Source of the DNA: Prostheceraeus crozeri
Taxonomy: Eukaryota; Platyhelminthes; Polycladida; Euryleptidae
Reading direction: 5' to 3'
NCBI GenBank assembly: GCA_907163375.1
Contig: CAJQUW010006835.1
Coordinates: 124,001-188,000, forward strand
Length of the DNA: 64,000 bases
The notes beneath the pieces are model-generated. The model was given only the letters and a program-made list of their open reading frames with translations, did no database searches and was not told the DNA's origin. This document shows positions 32,378 through 42,892 of the stretch, in pieces. A program made the translations under genes and the position numbers. Each line of letters begins with the position of its first letter. Position 1 is the stretch's first letter.

Positions 32378-32495
32378 AGTTTTGCATTTGGTAAGTTCGA
32401 GATTGTTCACAATAGTGATTTTGAATGAATTAAGGACACTAGGTTATGTTGATAAGTAAAAGCAAATTGTTACCTTTTTTAATGGGCACCCTGTA

Positions 32496-33055
32496 GTAAC
32501 AGGATCAACTTGGAATGAAAAACTGATACATGTAGTATCGTGGGAGAGACCATACCCAAAATAGCTATACCGTATTACATTATGGCAATGTTAATACGAT
32601 GTCTATACGACATTGAAAATGTAGAACGAGCGAAGGAAGTTCCGCACCTTTCAATGAGTAGAGACGAGTGTTAACATTGCTACCGTTGAATATAGACATC
32701 GCGATAAACCATAGAAATTACATTCAAAGCAGACATATCAATGAATTAGGCCATAGATTTACAGAGATATGTAGCCAAGATATCCATGAAATGAATATCT
32801 TTGGCATTGAAGTATTGCTCATCGGCGATATTTAGTTGAAGGCATAGAAATTAACAATACCATAGATAGTCTGTACTATTATCTACTTCTATGCTTGAAG
32901 GTGATGTCAAAAAGTTAATGTCAAATATCTAATGTCTAATATCTAATATCTAATATCTAATGAATTGCGATTTCAATTCATTCAATGTCAAAATCTATGT
33001 CAACAAATTAACATAGAAAATGTTAAATGTTCAATTACATTGATTAGATATTAGT
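32496..33055. other. Hairpin-rich AT sequence
   Basis: 32580-32700 is an imperfect inverted repeat (GCAATGTTAATACGATGTC against GAGTGTTAACATTGC) with a GAGCGAAGGAAGTTC centre. 32835-32893 is the third copy of the small CATAGAAATTAACAATACC hairpin. 32932-32962 holds four tandem copies of an AATATCTAAT-type unit. No coding sequence was seen. Confidence 0.5.
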
Positions 33056-33059
33056 TATT

Positions 33060-33200
33060 TACGCAACTAGTGCAAAATATCCGTCTTCATTGCTTTCTTC
33101 GAGGTCAACATATCTATGCAAGAGTCCGAAGGGCGAGGCCATAGAATGTTGATCGAGGAGAAAGCAAAAGATGGATATTTTGCACTAGTTGTGTAGGTAA
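33060..33200. repeat. ~140-bp hairpin element, copy C
   Basis: Arms GTGCAAAATATCCGTCTTC and AGATGGATATTTTGCAC flank a loop with CGAAGGGCGAGG, as in copy A at 23466. The preceding TTATTTACGCAAC phrase and the following ATTTCAC-like sequence are also shared with copy A. Confidence 0.65.
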
Positions 33201-33209
33201 TTTTATTTT

Positions 33210-34200
33210 TCACCGATATCATGACCATTATGACTAATCTAATTCTATGGTGTTTCATAAGTTACAATAATAAGCGGTTTTATATAATTCAATCGCATAT
33301 ATCTATATAGAAATCTACAATTCAACCAGTGCAATAATGAAAATATTACTGCACGCCCGTGTAGTAATCTGCTTTACGGGTAAAATAAAGTGACAGGATA
33401 TCTACATTATACGCACGGTGAAAAATAAAGACATATTCAACAGTATGTCATGTAAGTTAATGGTTTTTTGAAGATCTCAGGGGCCATAATGCACCTCCGT
33501 GAATAACAAGAAAAAGCTTGAGGCAAGTAGGGTTACAGTTATGAATGAAAGGAGTGAGAATGTGCGCGGCCATTTTCAGTGTGCATGTCATCTGTCTTAC
33601 ATAATTTCACTTCATTTCTTCTTCTATCTAAAAGTCAGAATTCAACCTCCGCTTCATTTCTTTCAGTAGTCATTTGTGCTTGTTAGGAATCGATAAAGTT
33701 GAAATTGAAGCTAGATGTGTGTAATCTGATGCAATGACTGTCTTCTTCAATCCATCAAATGTCTCTTTGATGTCATATCTGAGTGATTATTCAACAGTTA
33801 ATGTAAAATCATGAAGTCTTGTTGCATCTCCTCAGAGAACACGCTTTCCTCATCTTCTTTGTTAATTGGCACAGTTCCTTGTTTATCTCAACTCCTGCTG
33901 AGAATCACTGAGCTGTTGACAGAAGCAGACTTTGATTGACTGTCACATTTTACGTTTTTTAAACGGCAATTGTTCTCTTGATTGCAAGAATTAATTGCAA
34001 TTGGAGTAAGGACGGCCGGTGTTTGCGACTTTTGCTAACAACATTGAAAATGATTAATTAGTAAACAAAAGTGTAGATCCAGGGATTGGAAGAAAATTGA
34101 TTAAGAAGATGCAATGATGATGATTCCTGATATTGGATGAAATAGCAGCTATTCAGGTCTGTTTCCATTTTTCAAAGGAGGATGCAACTTAATATTTTAT
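33210..34200. other. No gene; one interspersed repeat
   Basis: 34120-34205 is the inverted partner of 19300-19385. An acceptor-like tract at 33650-33665 has no matching donor. No other signal was found. Confidence 0.35.
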
Positions 34201-34208
34201 TATACTAA

Positions 34209-35077
34209 CAGAGTTGATCACAAAGAGACGGACCACCTAAATTGTGTCAAATTTCAATCGATTCTCATGTCTTTCAATCGCATACTATGGTGACAAGCTA
34301 TACACCATGCAAGAGCCTATGTTCTCAGCTTTTCAATGAGCCATTGTACATTTGTATCAGTCAAGGTTTAAGGTGGATAGAGGTCGAAATGTGAAAACCG
34401 CCACTTTCAAAAATCTCAAATGCCAAGAGGCCCCTACAGGAAAACTGCCAACGTTGATAAGCAAAGGTTGATTCAATCTTTCGAACGCGGAGACGATTTC
34501 ATTGATCTTGCCCGACAATTGGGAATCAAACGCCAAATTGCAAGATCAATCATAATGAAGTCTCGAAAGATAGAAGAGTAAATCAGCATGGAGGACTTCG
34601 TTATCGCAAAGTTGATGATTCGATGAGAGGCGCACTGTTAGAGATAGTCAACGAAAAACCATTGGCTACTCTAAAAGAGATTAATGCTATTTTGAGACTG
34701 ATTTTGTAAATGAACTCAGTGCTATTGTGAGTGAAGAAGCTGCATTTTTTGCCATGGACAATTGCAAGTGTCATTTTCGTGCTATACCACCGAGAGAAAA
34801 TCATAAGATAATTTTTCTTCCACCATACTCACCATTTTTAAACCCTCAAGAGGGCGCATTTTGTCTTTCAATCGCATATTATGGTGACAAGCTATACACC
34901 ATGCAAGAACCTATGTTCTCAGCTTTTCAATCAGCCATTGTACATTTGTATCAGTCAAGGTTTATGGTGGATAGAGGTCGAAATGTAAAATCGCCACTTT
35001 CAAAAATCTCAAATGTCAATATGGAAGCATCTGAGCATGATAATAAATCAAACACAATTTCAAAGGGCTTTCTCTGA
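34209..35077 (+). mobile_element. Rearranged Tc1-like element with internal duplication
   Basis: The left terminus CAGAGTTGATCACAAAG matches the TIR of the foldback at 16911. Immediately inside it, 34272-34424 is a ~150-bp duplicate (by eye over 90% identical) of 34860-35020, which lies in the 3' part of the transposase remnant. No matching right terminus was found downstream. The arrangement suggests two partial copies joined, or an abortive transposition that brought a 3' segment next to the 5' end. Confidence 0.75.
34440..35077 (+). pseudogene. Tc1-like (DDE) transposase remnant
   Basis: The N-terminal part resembles the paired-like helix-turn-helix of Tc1-type transposases (RLIQSFERGDDFIDLARQLG, then KRQIARSI), followed by KVDDSMRGALLEIVNE. 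A stop and frame changes come next, and the middle of the catalytic domain, including the first aspartate, is missing. The frame open from 34727 carries AMDNCKCHF (second D) and FLPPYSPFLNPQE (third E). The D-to-E spacing is 30 residues and not the usual 34, indicating a further deletion. After QEGAF the duplicated block replaces the normal C-terminus. Not functional. Confidence 0.82.
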
Positions 35078-35079
35078 AC

Positions 35080-36798
35080 ATTCTTTTTATGTATTGCCTA
35101 TCGAAATCGGTACACCTTTAGAGAAGTTACGGTGTCCTAAATTCATTGCATAACTTTCTGTTTCTGTTGATTGTTGAAAAGTTGTTTTCATTTTGTGTGG
35201 GAGTGAAAAGATATCTCTCCCATGTAAACTGCCATTAAATAAAGGCAGGAAAAAATTAGCTTTTCAGTCCCACGGGATCAAAAAATTAACTTTTCCTCCC
35301 GCAAATAACTTTTCCAATGAAAACTCCTATACAAGACAAATCATAGAAGTGTATAAACAAATTGTGACTAGCCAGAGACTACCAAGATATCGATACAGTC
35401 CCTGGATTTGCTCATTCATAGATTTCGCGACGCAACCATCAATTTCATAATGAACAATAGACATCTATGAACCACAAAATGAAAAGCTACGTTCTTCCGA
35501 GAAGAAATAAACGTTTCCTCCCATAGCTATCTGTCCATCCTCTCTGCGCTCGGGCTGTACAAGATAGCTGCGGGAGGAAAAGTTGATATTTCCTCAAGAA
35601 AATAACTGTCACAGCTTCTGGCGCTAACAAGATCATTTTCCAATATCCATGGTGTCTAGACGTCTGCATAGCCAGATCAAAGCGTTGATCCAAAAGATCG
35701 GCAATGATAAAATGATATCATAAAAATGTTTGTTCCATTATATGTTTTCTTGAAGATTCATGAAGATTATATTTTATATGAAGCAAATTTTGTCTCTTTC
35801 GTTTGTTCTATCGCGTCCTTCCTCACTGGTTGATTAATGTAGCGAAGGCTATTGTCTTTCAGTCTGTCTATCATACAGATTGTCAAACAATTTTAGTTTA
35901 AAAACACCAGTTTAAATTTGTTTTTCTGAATTGTCTTAGTTTCCATAATACGAGTATAATATAAGCTTATGAATGAATTATTAACATGTTAAGAAAGGCT
36001 TTGAAATTTGGAAATACAGGTGCGGTCAAAGCTCGACATTTCGGACTTGGATAATTAAGATTCTCGCTAATAAAGACCGCTGTTTTCTGGGATTAGCTCT
36101 ACATGTGCAGCGTATATATCATATATTGGTATATATAGTAGGCCCATGATTGAACATTGAACTTATTAGTAACTGTCTTGATGTTTTTGAAGTCTTGACT
36201 GTGATCTAAATATTTTTGACTTTGTTTCGTACTTTAGATACTGTTGGCGTAACCAACTGCATGGTGTAGGCATATTTGTAATTCGAGTGTATGATGCTTA
36301 AATCAAAACTTGCGATGTCTAATGTATAGGCTATAGGCCCTACCGTAAGTTTTGATATACAAGAAGCTTTGTATGACTAAACTGCTTTCTTCGGCCTTCA
36401 ATTATTTGTGATATATCGATGCTACATGCACTCTAATTTCAACTTCATTGCTAAGAGCAGTAAAAGTAGCATGGTAGCAGTGCAAATCGAAACATTCGTA
36501 TGACTAAGTCTATTTACGGTGTAGGCCTACCCATATTTCACTAAAAAATGGCATGTTTTCAGTATTAAAAAATTAAATGACATCATTTTATATCATTTCA
36601 TAAAATTCGTAAAATGAAATCGCATTACATTATTTTAGAAAGAAAATGTTATCATTGCCGATCATAGGTTGACCCAGATGCGTTGCAAACAAAATTTTCT
36701 TTCGGTTTTGAATTCACACCAATTACGAATGTAGTTCATGCATTTAATGTAGGCTTTGATGGGTCTACTCAGGATACCATCCAAACTGATAGCCGCCA
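35080..36798. other. No gene; weak inverted motif
   Basis: A short inverted pair (TTAACTTTTCCTCCCGC near 35286 and GCGGGAGGAAAAGTTGA near 35573) spans ~300 bp and could be a decayed MITE. The remainder to 36798 is plain AT-rich DNA. Confidence 0.35.
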
Positions 36799-38192
36799 TT
36801 AATATCCATATAAGGCTATTTTGCGACTTTTGGTAGCCTAATAAGCAAAATTGAAATATGAGAGTGGAAAATTCAAAATCAAGAATTGTAGTCTATTCAA
36901 ACGATGATGATTAGCAATTGCAATTAATTGATTGATTGCCTAAAATTGATTGCAACTAATTCTTGGTAACCCTTGTTTGCAGTTAATTGGTTAAGCGGGA
37001 GGTCGTTCATGTACACGTAGAAATGTGCTCTCCGTTTAGTTTTGCAAAAATAAAAACTATGTTTACTGTCTTAGTTGCTCTCGTGGATGCTGCAGAATAA
37101 TACAAACAAACAACATGCAAAGTGAACGAAGGTTCAAAACAAAACAATAAGCGAAAGCTGTTCAGTTGTTCGAATCATCACCAACGTTCTCATCAATGTA
37201 TTCATGTAGCCATCTCAGACATTTTTTGACATTGCTCCACAGACGTTATCTTCGCGACTCTAATATTTCGTGACTCAGTTTCTCCTGTAGAAGTTGACAA
37301 CATGCAGTTTACATTTATTTTCAAAAGTCTTCATTTGAGCCGTATTCAGCACGGCTTGGGTATCACAATGCAATGAAGCACGCTCCAACATTGTCTCTAT
37401 GCTGCTTCATGTGAGAACTGTTCAATGCGCATCGTCTACTGTCAATTTTCAACAGATCCTCAAAAAATAAATTCTTCTAAAATGCTGACCGAGCGGGCAG
37501 AAACGTATGCCCTCATTAGACAGTTGTTTGCGACAGTTAATTGCATTGTAATTTTGGGGACTATTAGATAATACACTAGGTGAAATGCCACGCTCAATGA
37601 CGCGTAATTCCTGCGTAAACTACGCGTAATTACACATGACCCTAAACATCCGTGACTATGCGTGACATTCCTGCAACATCTGTCGGCAGTCCTGTTATAT
37701 AGACTTTGCGTCTCATGTGTCTGCATGTATCAGAGGCTAAACAATGTGATAGGACCTCAATTTCATGCTCAGGGAAGACAGAACATGCTTAGCGGTTCAT
37801 CCGAGGTTCAAGCGGCAACGCGGACAACCGTACAAGACGCACAAGCTATAAACGTTCGCCCGCACGTATTCATAAACATTCCCCATGTTTTAACAGCATC
37901 AGATCAAGTGATTTCTGACTCTTAGTGCAGCGCGCATGTACGCGCGTAGAAGTATAGAATGTCTTTTAGCACGGATGTTTGGGGTGTTCCGTAATTACGC
38001 TTGGCATGTCACGTAGTGTAGGATCATTGATGTCAGGCAAGATCCTTGGGATTTCGGAGCTCAAAACGGCCCGGGTATGATAAAATTGAGTGTCAAAATG
38101 GATTGACTGCTCAATCTTTTCATGTAATCAGAAATAATCATGCAGGAAAAGTGAAAGTCTTCTCACAAGAACTGTGTGTAAATACATGTATT
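36799..38192 (+). repeat. Large inverted duplication, arm 1 (~1.39 kb)
   Basis: It matches 51533-52921 in reverse complement over its whole length, with few differences and one ~45-bp gap (arm 2 has extra sequence near 51580-51625). Arm 1 begins TTAATATCC and ends TACATGTA. In arm 2 those two sites are exactly where a piggyBac-like element (TTAA) and a Tc1-like element (TA) adjoin. The open frames conserved between arms (for example 37460-37726 and 52026-52292) reflect recent duplication and are not evidence of a gene. Confidence 0.92.
37574..38018. mobile_element. CACTA-ended MITE, copy in arm 1
   Basis: The left end is CACTAGGTGAAATGCCACGC, and the right end is the complement of CACTACGTGACATGCCAAGC, with TA at 37572-37573 and 38019-38020. 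Subterminal CGTAATTACG-type palindromes occur on both sides, with CGCGTAATT repeated on the left. The second copy is at 51744-52178. CACTA termini suggest the EnSpm/CACTA group. A TA-specific group is the alternative. Confidence 0.75.
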
Positions 38193-38640
38193 TGTTTTGA
38201 CACTGATCAGGGTAAATTCTCAAGGATGAGATGATGCATTATCGGGTTCCGGGACTTAATTCTAGAGATGAATCAATTTTGTAAACAATCAGTTAAAACT
38301 CCAATCAGTTGCTAGAAAGTTGGTTGAAATGTTAAGGAAAGCTCTTTGCAATGTCCTCAATGGCAATTAAGAAGAACTGAATTTATGAAACCGGCCATAT
38401 CTTGTCTACGGAAAGCTGTTTATTGAAATTTGTTTGATCAAAAATATATTTGTAAAGAAATTATGATGATAAACGCGAATATATGCAACGTGCACCGACG
38501 TTATAATTATCAACCAATTGGAAGCCCGTTGGCATGACAACGCATGCCCACCACGCAGCATTGTTTTATGGATGTCCGCTCTAGTCCTCTTCATGATTAT
38601 TCGATATTAATCAAATAACAATCCTTGTCATGAAAAGCAT
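38193..38640. other. No recognisable feature
   Basis: Unique-looking sequence right of arm 1. If arm 2 was once longer, this is the sequence that should have continued across the Tc1 insertion there, but no match was found. Confidence 0.3.
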
Positions 38641-38647
38641 CATTGCA

Positions 38648-38895
38648 CACTGTAAACTGTACACCGTTAAATACATAATAGTCGCTAAACTTCACAGAAA
38701 ATATCCGTAAATGTCTTTTGAAATGATGACGTCACAGCATGATGAGTGATGACGTCACAACATGACGTAGCAGTTAAATTCCATCCATATCAGATAAAAC
38801 AAACGCCTGTCTTTACGGATATTTACAGTTCAGACTGTAAAACCGTGAAACTAATTTTAGCCGTTCATTTTAACGGATATTTACGGTTTACACTG
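38648..38895. mobile_element. ~248-bp MITE with CACTGTAAAC-type ends
   Basis: The left end CACTGTAAACTGTACACCG and the right end, read as complement, CAGTGTAAACCGTAAATATC are similar but not identical. CCGTTAAA and TATCCGTAAA motifs recur inside. Two TGACGTCA palindromes, the consensus CREB/ATF site, sit at 38727-38734 and 38750-38757. TGCA borders both ends ambiguously, so the TSD is unresolved. Likely a CACTA-type MITE. Confidence 0.65.
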
Positions 38896-38899
38896 CAGA

Positions 38900-39660
38900 T
38901 CTACAGCGACTCACTTTTGAAGCAGACCCTCTGTCCGGCCTGAGGACGAACAAAAATCAGATTCGATAAATAAAAAGATAGTAAAATCATAAAATTCATG
39001 AAAGCTATAAAAATGCATTTGTCATATAATTAGTAGGATATTGCATAATATTAGTAATGACGAAGGAGCAGATAAAATAGCAAAGCAGGATATTAACGAA
39101 TACATAATGATTTTATAACGCAGGGCATCCAATAATATTCTTAAAACAGACAGGTTATCACGTCACAGCATCACATTTATAATTGTAAAGTCTTCATAAC
39201 ACAATCATAACGTTTGGTTGGCATTTGCGAACAAAATAAATAGCTGCTGTCATTGATAATTCCTTCATGCTCACATGAAATAGTAGTAGGAGTCTCAACA
39301 TTCTCGGTGGTTCTTGCAGGCTTACAATCACGCCGACCTCGATGATCTGGGGAGCTTCTTCTGATGTAAATCACATGCCGAACTCCGCGGTGAGAGTTCG
39401 TATTTATCATGTGACAGCGTGCCGTCTCCTTCAATGACTGCATTATTCAATTTGCATTCGCCACAACTGCTCCAATTCTAAACAAACATCAGCAGGAAAA
39501 CATCCTGTTGTCGCTTTGCCAGCTGATCAATCGAACTCTTCAGACAATTGTCAAGGGAATGGCAAGATCTGTACTCGAATGCACTTATTTCTTACAGAAT
39601 GAGCGCTTGACAGTTCAAAGTTCTTTGCCATGACTTCACAATTAGGAAAGAAGTTCTTCA
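38900..39660. other. No recognisable feature
   Basis: AT-rich, with short open frames only. Confidence 0.3.
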
Positions 39661-39668
39661 TTCTGGTG

Positions 39669-39806
39669 CTGTGGCCTTGTGGTAGAGTGTTCGCTCTGCG
39701 TCCGAGAGACATTGGTTCTAATCGTGGTCGGGTTAAACCTAAGACTTTTAAAATAGGTACAATCTGCATTCGTCATAAACACTCAGCAATAAAAGAATGA
39801 GAGTGG
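39669..39806 (+). repeat. tRNA-derived SINE
   Basis: The head reads TGGCCTTGTGGTAGAGTGTT (A-box region), then GGTTCTAATCG at 39714-39724 (B box). A body follows with AAGACTTTTAAAATAGGTAC and ACTCAGCAATAAAAG. This order matches a SINE type seen in many marine invertebrates, in which the tRNA head is followed by a conserved GACTTTAAAATTGGTAC body. It is internally mutated and not flanked by an obvious target duplication. Confidence 0.7.
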
Positions 39807-40047
39807 GATAAATGACAACTCGGCTACATGGAAGAAAGGTGCTTAATGTGCTTCCTAGTATAAGCAACGTCAATTTATTAATTTTTTTCATTCACGTGAA
39901 GCGCTTGAGTCGACCATCAAATCTAATTGTGATCGAATCATTCCTCAAATTGGTTGGTCCACTTCAAATACAATGCATTTGGAGGGCAAAGACTAAAATA
40001 CGTCTCTGACAGATGCTGGCACATTAAGAGCAGATTTGTGGGAGGTG

Positions 40048-40563
40048 CGAAGGTCTTTGAAGTTGGTGTGATTCAGGGTTGCAGCAGACCACTGGGTGGT
40101 GCGACGGCCTTTGAAGATGGTGTGATTCAGGGTTGCAGCAGACCACTGGGTGGTGCGACGGTCTTTGAAGTTGGTGTGATTCAAGGCTGGATCAGGCCTC
40201 TGGGTGGTGCGATTCAGGACTAGGGCAGACCACTGGGTGGTGCGACGCCCATTGAAGTTGGTGTGATTCAGGGTTGCAGCAGGCCGCTGGGTGGTGCGAC
40301 GTCCTTTGAAGTTGGTGCGATTCAGGACTAGGGCAGACCACTGGGTGGTGCGACGCCCATTGAAGTTGGTGCGACTCAAGGCTGGATCAAGCCGCTGGGT
40401 GGTGCGACGGCCTTTGAAGTTGGTGTGATTCAAGGCTGGATCAGGCCGCTGGGTGGTGCGACGGCCTTTGAAGTTGGTGTGTTTCAGGGTTGCAGCAGGC
40501 CGCTGGGTGGTGCGATGGCCTTTGAAGTTGATGTGATTCAGGGCTGGATCAGGCCTCTGGGTG
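40048..40563. repeat. Minisatellite, ~54-bp unit, 9-10 copies
   Basis: Units contain CTGGGTGGTGCGACGGCCTT, TGAAGTTGGTGTGATTCA and either GGGTTGCAGCAG or GGCTGGATCAGG. The last two alternate, and some units are shortened (GATTCAGGACTAGGGCAGAC). The 54-bp period keeps a minus-strand frame open for 146 codons. I regard that as a by-product. Confidence 0.92.
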
Positions 40564-40569
40564 GATTGT

Positions 40570-41140
40570 TTCTACATCTGAAAAGCAATTAAATGACAAT
40601 AAAATTCTTGGCATCTGATGAAATCCTTGTTGCACAATCCTGAGAACAGTTAATTCATGATTCAATCAAAAATAAGATTAAATGAATAAATGAAACTTGC
40701 TTATACTTTTTACTAATTTTCTGGCTACCAAGCTTTACATTTAAAATTACATTTCATCCTCTGGAGTTGGTGAGGTCTGTCAAATCGATGTGATCATCAA
40801 CAGTATCATTCAATGTACTGACAACACTTTTTTCAAAGTACCTCCTATCATGAAAGATTCCTATCCCACCTGTTGTACTGCTGAAGTATACGTCGCTGTC
40901 TGACCGCTGCATTTACCAACCCACAGCGGTCGAAAAGTCCGGAGTGATCGTTCCTTCGGCACTCCAATTTCTTTGATTTGTTGTCGGACGGATCTCCGAC
41001 ACTCGGGGCTGCTCCAGCTCTTGTCACTGGCTGTGATTCGTAGAAACGCTCTGGCCTTTGACTTACGCAATAGTCTTCCTTCTGTGATGTATCCATTCGG
41101 TCAAAAGAATGAACTGTTTATGTTTACTGTTTGTCATTGT
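40570..41140. other. No supported gene; small GC-richer patch
   Basis: 40850-41090 is less AT-rich than its surroundings. A minus-strand frame from ATG at 40912 to TGA at 40754 (52 codons, including GGIGIF and DDHIDLTDLTN) is protein-like in composition. It has no homology I recognise and no clear splice sites, so it is left unannotated. Confidence 0.25.
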
Positions 41141-41142
41141 AT

Positions 41143-41600
41143 AGAATTTGAAAGTGGACTAATGTCACTTGTCTAGTTGTCAACATGAGCAAATCAAAAT
41201 GTATTCGCTATGGTAAACCTACTTCAATCTCACCCACTCTAAAACTGCAAAATTGTTCGCAAACAAGTTTTCTTGGTTTTAGAAACAGCAGTGATTTACA
41301 ATGGTCATCTCATGTACAAAGCATGATATGCAAAAAAGGCCAGTCAAAAGGATTTATCTCTTACAGTTACAGCTTAAAAATGATCTGATTTGTGTGTGCA
41401 GCAATTGTACAAGACCAGTGCAATTGCAGAGATGAACTCTAAAGAAACCGTCTAACTTGAAAGACTTCAAAACTGGTGCCATAGATTAGTATGTGAAAAG
41501 GGATGTAGCTGAGTGCAGCTTGTGACAATAAGCCATTCCTGAAGACAAGACAGTCCAATCACTTGCTAAATCAGTATTTTCCGAGACTTTTTAAGCATCA
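41143..41600 (+). pseudogene. Non-LTR retrotransposon (CR1/L2-like) reverse transcriptase, 3' fragment
   Basis: The translation LVVNMSKSKC, then FLGFRNSSDLQWSSHVQSM and KKGQSKGF, follows the pattern downstream of the catalytic motif in CR1/L2-type reverse transcriptases (K-x-N-x-x-K-[TS]-K, then [YF]LGv-x-I-x-x-DL-x-W-x-x-H). After a stop at 41386 the next expected block (LVRPQLEY-like, here CTRPVQLQR) is visible in another frame, then a decayed FKTGAID segment. The YADD active site and everything upstream are missing. This is a typical 5'-truncated dead LINE. Confidence 0.7.
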
Positions 41601-41925
41601 TTCTTCGTAGCTGGCTTTGCCAGAGAGGGAAGGAACGAATAAAGTTTTCTACGTATTCCGCAACTTTCCACCAATTTTGAATGACATCGACTTAAAACTC
41701 TCGTCACAATGAGATTTCACAAATTTCAATGTATGATTATTTTGCGCATTTGGGCCGATTTGTCAGAACACCTCAGTAGAGCGAGGGTCATGCAATGAGT
41801 TGCTTTCTTTAATATTTTATCTTGCTTCTTTCTTTGTAAACAACTTTGTAGGTCATTTTTGTAATGACTATTTTCATTCATTGAATACAAACATCATATG
41901 ATTGACATTAGCCTTGAATGCCAGA

Positions 41926-41950
41926 GGTCGGTGGTTCAAGTCCACCAGGA
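41926..41950 (+). repeat. tRNA-like T-arm remnant
   Basis: GGTGGTTCAAGTCCACC forms a T-arm-like stem-loop with a B-box core. No complete tRNA fold can be built around it: there is no acceptor stem or D arm at the right distances. Probably a SINE head remnant. Confidence 0.4.
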
Positions 41951-41959
41951 AGCGCAGTT

Positions 41960-42890
41960 CTTTTCCTTCTGCGAAAATCAATTGATTCAGTTTATCTATT
42001 GCTTTGGAATTCCCCGAGACAGAAATAGAATGAAAATTTTCTGATAAAAATCTCAAGACATTTAACCTGAAAAGAAATTGAGTTGATTGTCAAGAAAATT
42101 TCAGCGATTAAAGCCGTCATACATGTTACACAACTTTCATACATGTTTGAACAAGCTTACATGCCCATTCAAGCGGCTGTGTAATATTCAAAGACTGACC
42201 ACATCTCTGCAAGTTATTCAACTTTTGGAGACAGCATAATTTGTCCTCAACAAAGATATCGGACAATTTCAATGCATTAGAAGATAGGAGCTGTCATAGA
42301 TATTTTTGTGATCATCATAGACATCTCTAGTTTCCAATTTTCAGGTGAGTTTGCAGCCTACATCTTCCATTGTCTTCGGCTTCTTCTTCCTAAGACGTTG
42401 CATGAAGTGACTGCACATCATGACTTAGTCAATTTCTTTTTAATCGGTTGAAAGTGTTCTTCTCTCCGTCAAGAATGTTCGAGGGTTGCTTCATGCTGCA
42501 AATGACGACAACGATGGACCGTAGCAGCTCACTGACATGTCATGCTGGCACTGACCGCATTAAACGTCCCCCTTGTCTCGTAATCTGCCGTGATTCAGGT
42601 GCATCGGACACATGACCGCCACACAAGAATGCGTTATACATCGCGGTTATCGCAAATGAATGAAATCCGTTCCAACACAGTGAACTCTGCAATGCGCGCA
42701 AGTGGCTCAGTGATCTGCAAGAAGGGTTAGCGATATGCAAGGCCAGAGGTTCAAGGCGGAGCAGGGTAAGAACGGGACACAATCTGATAGACATCATGGC
42801 TCCAAGAACACTGACATCCATGTCAAGTCCCAAGCCAAACAATGAGAGCAGGTGAATGAGAGAAAACCAATGAATTCTGTTCCTGATCTC
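41960..42890. other. No recognisable feature
   Basis: A second weak B-box-like AGAGGTTCAAGGC lies near 42742. Otherwise nothing until the 30-bp array. Confidence 0.3.
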
Positions 42891-42892
42891 CA

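Larger units (their letters stand above)
29943..32493 (-). mobile_element. DD37D mariner/Tc1-type element carrying a minisatellite
   Basis: TIRs of at least 24 bp, starting CAGGGTGCCCATTAAAAAAG, lie at 29943-29966 and 32470-32493. TA follows the right end at 32494-32495, but the left flank is AG, so the target site is damaged on one side. A broken transposase runs on the minus strand (30031-31154). A 1.07-kb tandem array fills the leader between the right TIR and the start codon. Total length is 2551 bp, about twice a typical element, and the array accounts for the difference. Confidence 0.9.

Noticed and set aside
31299-32379. Overlapping open frames of 144, 201 and 153 codons with a 22-residue repeat
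   Set aside because: They exist because the 66-bp unit has no stop in that frame. They shift at every 65-bp unit, and lie inside a transposon leader on the strand opposite the transposase.
37460-37726. Conserved 88-codon frame shared with 52026-52292
   Set aside because: Identity reflects the recent inverted duplication. Noncoding parts of the arms are equally conserved, and the frame runs through a MITE terminus.
39993-40433. 146-codon minus-strand frame with an 18-residue repeat
   Set aside because: Explained by the 54-bp tandem array. No unique flanking coding sequence.
40754-40912. 52-codon minus-strand frame with protein-like composition
   Set aside because: No homology or splice signals. 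Too short to support on composition alone.
41926-41950. Functional tRNA
   Set aside because: Only a T-arm-like hairpin is present, with no other arms at the required distances.
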